Shown here piece by piece: positions 58,601-64,000 of a stretch of 64,000 bases of DNA (positions are counted from its first letter, which is position 1; every line of letters begins with the position of its first letter). The stretch comes from Vitis vinifera (taxonomy: Eukaryota > Streptophyta > Magnoliopsida > Vitales > Vitaceae), in assembly GCF_030704535.1 (NCBI RefSeq), contig NC_081818.1:1377001-1441000 (forward strand), given 5' to 3'. The notes beneath the pieces are model-generated. The model ran no database searches. It saw nothing but the letters and a program-made list of their open reading frames with translations, and was not told the origin of the DNA. Both the position numbers and the translations under genes were made by a program.

Positions 58601-59707
58601 CATTACAAATTGTAAAATCCAAGGAACAGATCACTGCAAAAGAAACATGCATAAAAACATAACAACACAGCAGCAATGAATTGCAGTTTCTTACAGCATT
58701 AAAAAAAATTAAGATTTTTCCCCATTAGCTTGATGAGAAACCGACAAAACAGGTAAATAAACTAAGTTTCTGAATCTTGAACTTGAGACTGCAGAAAATA
58801 GAAACTTCACTCAACTGATTCTAATACTTCAAATTCGATCTCAAGCCGATTTCTTTATTTTACTTAGACCCAGTACAACATAAAAGTCAGGACAGAAAAT
58901 TTTCTTCTCTTCATTCTGTTCATTTTCCATTTCCCTTCATCTTCTTTTCAGCCAACATTCCAGCAGATGGAGAATTGATAATACTTTTGTTTCCTCAGCA
59001 AGCAATGCATAAATAGGAGAATGAAAATTAAAGATGAATTACACCTAGAAAATGACAACAAAACCAACATAAAACAACATCAATCTTCTTTTCTTCTCAT
59101 TTCCTTTATTCTCCCATAAACCAGAAATTTGACAGTGAGTACCAATTCGTATGTGATAACGTACCATTTTTCTTTTCTTCTTTCTTTTTCCTCAAATTCC
59201 CCAGCAAACAAAAAAAAAAAAAGCCCACAATTTTTTTGCTTCTCCTGAGTTTTCTCAGCGAACGAATAAGCCAAACTTCTCATTTCCTTAATTTTCTCAG
59301 AATACGAAAAGCACGAACCTTACATCTCTTTCTTTTTCTGTCATCCGCTTTTTCAGCAATCAAAAGGAAAAACAGAAGAAAAAAAATGGAACCTAAAATT
59401 AAAATTCCACTACATACTTGTACTCTTCGTTTTTTATGAACTCGACGACGATGTCCTTCTCGGGCTGGATCTGGAGCATTTTCATGACGAGGCACATGAA
59501 GGGCGTGGGCTTGCGGTTACCACCAAAGGTGCCGCCGAGGTGGTCGAGCTCCATGGCCTTGTCAACCAGAGTCTCCGCGGTCAATCCAAAGCACTGCTCC
59601 TTCCAGTACGTGTTCTGGTAAATCTTCGACCTCAGAATCTTCTCCACCAAGTTTTGCGGATTCGTGCCTCGTATGCTCTTCGCCGCTGGGTCCGTACGGT
59701 TCGCCAT
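55652..59707 (-). CDS. PRP38: Pre-mRNA-splicing factor PRP38 (6 coding exons, complete)
   Basis: Component of the U4/U6.U5 tri-snRNP / B complex, needed for spliceosome activation in the nucleus. Exons 5' to 3': 59418-59707, 58405-58526, 58164-58254, 56866-56995, 56673-56743, 55652-56129, giving 394 codons including TAA. The PRP38 domain occupies about residues 1-170 (starts MANRTDPAAKSIRGTNPQNL; SKIYQNTYWKEQCFGLTAE; ILGAFYLRLTG; DYSCDVALPRIKKRW). An acidic stretch (DDFEEEEEKEEDDQ) follows, then a long RS/RD/RE-rich tail and a conserved end ANRLRASLGLKPLKL. All introns are GT-AG. No defects were seen. Confidence 0.95.
57155..57680. repeat. Diverged tandem duplication in PRP38 intron 3
   Basis: Two segments of about 260 bp (from 57155 and from 57412) share, in order, a GCAATNT block, TTTGGCT, CCCAGGTT, GTCNACAAAATA and TTCNTCACATA.TA.TTTTGCC. 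Non-coding. Confidence 0.55.
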
Positions 59708-59746
59708 CGCCGTAGGAGAGTCGAGTCTCCGACACAGAGAGGCGGG

Positions 59747-59759
59747 AACCCTAACCCTA
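59747..59759. promoter_or_regulatory. Telo-box-like element in the PRP38 leader
   Basis: AACCCTAACCCTA on the plus strand, about 40 bp upstream of the PRP38 ATG. Same motif class as in the eIF3a leader. Role inferred. Confidence 0.45.
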
Positions 59760-59799
59760 CCTCTCTAAGAAAGAGAGAAATATAGGGATTGGTGAGAAG

Positions 59800-61602
59800 G
59801 GTCCAGCGTAGTGGCTGTAGTCATCCCACACTGTAATATTGCCATATTAATGCAATCAAATTTTTTACAAAATACTATTTTTTAGATATAAAAAAAACAA
59901 AAGGATTATTGAAAATGCATAAGATTTAGTTTATTTATGAAATAATTGCTTAATAATTTCTTTTATTGAAAAATAAAGAGATGACAACTAAGTGGGTTTG
60001 GAACGGATCGTACCAATCTTATCCCGTTTATTTATATTTATTCTCCATACAAAATAAATAAATAAATAAATAGGACTATACGAGAAAATGATTGTACCCA
60101 TAACCCTACACCCATTTATTTTTTAATTTTGAAATTATTTATAAATAAAAGAAATTTATGTTTAAAATTTTAAATTTTAGTAGAATAAATATAATTTATA
60201 AATAAATATTTATAATTAATTTTAGGAAAAGTAATTGTTTATTTATATTAAAAAAGTTTTTTTAAAAAAAACAAATCAATAAAATAAATTTTTATTTAAA
60301 ATTATATATAATTATGGTGGAATGAGACAAAGTCATACTCAAATCCGTCTTCAACTTATCTCAAATTTTAAAAAAAAACTTCCCATACCAACCCAAAATT
60401 CTTTTATATTTATCCCAAACTTTTCTCATTAGAGAGAGGATATGACGGGATCTAGAAAAACTCATCCAATTGTTATCCCTAGAAAAATAGTTTTGAGTTT
60501 TGTTTGTATTATAAAAATTAAAAAAGAAAAAAAATGGAAAATAGAAAAATCCTTCTCTCTATATATATTCTTCAATATATTTAAAAAAAATTAATAAATT
60601 CAACAACTCAAAAGTTTTGGACATGCATCAAAAGTTGGCATGCACCACGTAACATCCAACAAATTTTGTTAGGATGGTTTGCATTATCCTCTTCACAAAT
60701 ATTTTTAATTTCTTAAATTTAATTTTCTCAAAAACTATTAATTATTATAAAATAATACTTAATTAATGATATTAATTTGGTAATCCATGATAATTATTAT
60801 GATTTTTATCTTTTACACAAAGTCAAATTTAATAGTCAAAGTTAAAGATTTGATATGAAATAATAATAATTTTTTTCTAACTTTCAATTATTACATTTTT
60901 TTATCCTAAAACCTTTTATACTACTCGTCTAAGACGAGTTTAATATAAAAAGTGAATTTTTCTTTTAAAAGACGAGATTAGTGCAAAAATAAAAGGAGTG
61001 ATAAAAACTATCGTATTTTTATATTTATTTTTTTAAACAACCATATCTTGATAATATTAAAATAAAAAAATCTAATACAATTTGGTCATGGACAAAAGGC
61101 CACCATACATCACGTAAGATCCAACAACTTCAGTTAGGTTTCTATTTTAATTACCCATTTTTCTTGTTAATTTTTTCATTTGATGTTGATAATTTATTCT
61201 ACATTAAATTTTATAAATAAAAAATAAAAAATTTAACAAAAATGGAGATGGGTAAAATGTTGACTTTTCTCTTTTTATTCTTAAAAAATAAGCTTTAAAT
61301 ATTTTAATTAAATAGAGTTTTATTAATGGTATTAATTAATAACCTTGTCTTGCTCTAAAGAAGTAAAATGAAGAAGCTTAGAAGAAATAAATTGAAAAAA
61401 AAAAAAAAAAAGCAGGCCAAAAAATAGGGCAATGACTTAATAAATGGCCAATACATATGGGTGTAACAACAAATATACAGGCAATACATATGGTGAACAG
61501 CTAGAAATGGTCTGTATACAAGAAATGAACATCTATTTCTTTCTTTTTTTCATCTATATATTCACAAAGAAAATCACTAGCCAAGCTGGCAATATTTTCC
61601 AT
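59800..61602. other. AT-rich intergenic region
   Basis: No gene. A/T-rich with poly-A runs (for example 61397-61411). Two related patches, near 60620-60680 and 61085-61145, share CACGTAA.ATCCAACAA.TT...GTTAGG, a small duplicated segment. The XTH promoter and leader lie at the right end. Confidence 0.5.
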
Positions 61603-62722
61603 ATGGATTTTCCCATTCTTTGTTTCTTTAGTTCTTTGTTCTTATTCTTTGATTTTTGTAGAGGGGAAGGTGTTGCTTCCTTTCATCAGAACTTTGATGT
61701 TTCTTGGGGACATGATCATGTTTTGGCCCTTGGGCATGGTGGGACTAGGATTCAACTCACCATGGACGAGCATTCAGGTTGGTTTTGGTTTTCTTACACT
61801 TTAAAAGTGATTTTTTTGGATGAAATTTGGATTGGGATGATGTTTTTGTGGGATGTAGGATGTGGGATTATGTCGAAACTCAAGTATGGATCCGGGTTTT
61901 TTCGAATGAGATTGAAGCTCCCGAAGAGAGACTCTACTGCTGTTGTCACCACTTATTATGTAAGTATTAATGTTTTTAATTCGTAGTTAATTTTCTCTTT
62001 TCCATTTTTATTTAATAGTAAAGGATTTAGTACTAATCATATGAAAGAATGATAGTTACATTCTCACACCCCTCTTCACGATGAAGTCGACTTTGAGTTC
62101 TTGGGTGGAAGCAAGAAGACAATACTACAAACGAATGTTTACACAAATGGTGTAGGAAGTAGAGAACAAAGGATTCATCTATGGTTTGATCCCACCTTGG
62201 ACTTTCATTCCTATTCCATTCTTTGGAACCATTATCAATTAGTGTAAGTCGATTTGATTTGCTTTTCTGACAGATAAAATGAATTATAGTAACTTATTTT
62301 TTTAATCTTGTAATTTTTAATTTGATGGGTGTTTCAGGTTTTACATAGACAATATCCCCATTAGGGTTTTCAAGAACAACACAAGACTTGGGGTAGGGTA
62401 CCCTACGCAAGGAATGATAATAGAGGGGACTCTATGGAATGGAGAAGGGTGGGCATCCAATGGGAAACCCATAAATTGGAGAGAAGGACCCTTTAAGGCC
62501 ATCTATGAGGGTTTCAAAATTGAGGGGTGCCCTTCAGAGGGACCCATAATTTCACAGGAGTGTGAGACCTCAAAGTATTGGTGGAATGGAGAGAAGTTTA
62601 GGCAACTTGACCCTGTACAACAAAGGGCCTATGAAAATGTGAGAAGAAAGTATGTGAATTATGACTACTGCAATGACAGGTGGAGGTACCCAGAGGCCCC
62701 TCTAGAATGCCAAGAGCAATAA
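61603..62722 (+). CDS. XTH: Xyloglucan endotransglucosylase/hydrolase (GH16, 4 exons, complete)
   Basis: Secreted enzyme that cuts and rejoins xyloglucan in the cell wall. Exons: 61603-61777, 61859-61959, 62056-62243, 62338-62722; 282 aa. Residues 1-20 are a hydrophobic signal peptide ([12 protein letters not shown]). The catalytic motif is [10 protein letters not shown] at about 100-109, with nucleophile E102, D104 and acid/base E106; Val replaces the commoner Ile. [17 protein letters not shown] and IPIRVFKN follow, then the XET C-terminal domain with its cysteines ([24 protein letters not shown]). The N-glycosylation sequon usually just after the catalytic motif is absent. The start at 61603 was preferred over upstream in-frame ATGs (61444 and others) because it places the signal peptide at the N-terminus. 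Confidence 0.9.
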
Positions 62723-64000
62723 ATAAATTTATTTATTTATTTATTTAAATTTTTTTGGAATCAAAATTGTTTGAGTGTTCTTTGATTTGGTTGTATAACA
62801 ATGAGAATAATTCAAATTTATCAAATTTGATTATGTTATTTTATTTTATTTTATTTTTCAAATATTAATTTTAACACATTTATTATCTTTAATTTTAACA
62901 CATTTTTACTTAGATTAATTCTGATCCATAATTTTATTTAATAAATAAGATAATTTTTCAAAATATTTATTATAAAATAATAGTTCGGATTATGGAGTTA
63001 TTGTTGTAAAATATACTCTTTTCAGATACGAGCAAACAAGGTTTAAAGATTTGAGATTAAAATAATATTAATTATTTTGATTTAATATTTAAATAACATA
63101 TTAAATAAATATTTGATAAATCAACTTAATAACTTAAAATGATTTAATAACATAATTTAAGTTATTAAATAAATTAAATATATTTGATACAACAACTTAA
63201 TAATATAACTTAAAATAAAAAATAACTTTAAATAATAAATAAAAAAATTAACTTATTCTTAAATCCACATCTTCATTTTTACTTTTTTGTCCTCATTTAT
63301 CCTACTTACGGGATTACGACCTACTCAACTCTCTTTGTCCTAATTGTAATTTATGAGAATAAATATGTCAATTTAATGATTTAAAATAAATTTTTAGAGC
63401 AATTGTGTTTTGGACCTAGTTGGATCCAAAAATTAAGTTTTAGTCCATATAAGTTCACTATTTAAGCCTAAGACTTAGAAAAAATGTGAAAATTAAGAAG
63501 GATATGGATTTTTTATCTTTTCAAAAATGACATTTATTGATTATGGAAAAAAAAGAGTAAAAAAACATTAATTTAAATTTTATTCCTTTTGTAAACCTCA
63601 ATAAAATTTAATTTAATTTAATGATTTGAACAAAAAATACATCATTTTCCAAATAAAAATAAAAATAAATTATTATTATTATTATTTAAAAATCAAACAT
63701 CTTGAAAATATATATATTTAAAATTATGTATGTAAAAAATAACCAAAACTATGTCAAATTTTTTTTTAAAATGATGTATTTTTAGAATATATTTTTAAAA
63801 AAAAATTAGTTATAAAAATAATAAATTTTCAGAATAATTATTAAAAAAAATTAAGATAAAAAAGTTTATCAGATATTGTGATAGAAAATACTCAAAATAG
63901 TTTTAAAAGGTACATTGATCTCTTCAATTTTATATCTTTTTCATCAATTATGCAACTTTTATGGACAAAATCTTAATTTTTGAGTCTAACTAGGTCGAAA
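62723..64000. other. AT-rich intergenic region
   Basis: Strongly A/T-rich, with ATTT and TTTA microrepeats (62727-62748, 62840-62856). I see no gene, RNA gene or mobile-element terminus. Confidence 0.6.

Noticed and set aside
1..64000. tRNA, rRNA or other structural RNA genes
   Set aside because: No tRNA A/B-box pairs with a cloverleaf or rRNA cores were noticed by eye; the tRNA-like words found are retrotransposon primer-binding sites. A tRNAscan or Rfam search was not possible.

Overview
The window is nuclear DNA of a flowering plant: spliced genes with GT-AG introns, AT-rich spacers and nested LTR retrotransposons. The gene set (mitochondrial SSB, eIF3a, PRP38, XTH) is eudicot-like. The style of the repeats makes me think of grapevine (Vitis), but that is an impression from memory and was not tested.

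Layout. (1) 1-12.5 kb, minus strand: the 5' end of a mitochondrial single-stranded-DNA-binding protein gene (26-519, cut by the window edge), then a complete 13-coding-exon eIF3a gene (2809-10905) with a 5'UTR intron and a telo-box at its first donor. (2) 12.7-24.0 kb: a gene-fragment graveyard. A dispersed repeat (12.69-13.66 kb) is followed by minus-strand pieces of at least six unrelated genes: CSI1-like ARM repeats, calmodulin, LOG, KH protein, PIG-P, and probably a LONGIFOLIA/TRM protein and a G3BP-like protein. The CSI1-like piece is split by a 5.45-kb CACTA transposon (13972-19424, TSD GAG), which itself carries an intron-containing fragment of an extradiol (LigB/DODA-like) dioxygenase gene. 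(3) 24.6-50.8 kb: a minisatellite interrupted by a decayed SIRE-like Copia element (24989-50237). The Copia pol was later interrupted by a very young, open-reading-frame-intact Athila-like Gypsy element (28403-42745, TSD GCCTT), and the Copia 3' LTR by a solo LTR (48094-49391, TSD GAAAG). (4) 50.9-52.5 kb: an inverted copy of the repeat from 13 kb, then a FAR1/MULE transposase pseudogene. (5) 53.9-62.7 kb: a basic protein gene with a coding minisatellite (53932, plus), a complete six-exon PRP38 splicing-factor gene (55652-59707, minus) and a complete four-exon XTH gene (61603-62722, plus).

The host genes are unrelated housekeeping and cell-wall functions: organelle DNA maintenance, translation initiation, spliceosome activation and xyloglucan remodelling. 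No operon-like cooperation is expected. The most unusual material is in the mobile DNA. Both the Copia and the Athila element carry a downstream sense ORF of apparently the same domain architecture. The Athila element has a dense cluster of TTCGAA palindromes between pol and that ORF. The Copia accessory ORF is frame-intact over about 1.46 kb, yet every one of its seven internal stops is TAG.

Exon boundaries were worked out by hand from splice signals, reading frame and remembered family conservation. All lengths add up to whole codons, but no alignment or search was run.
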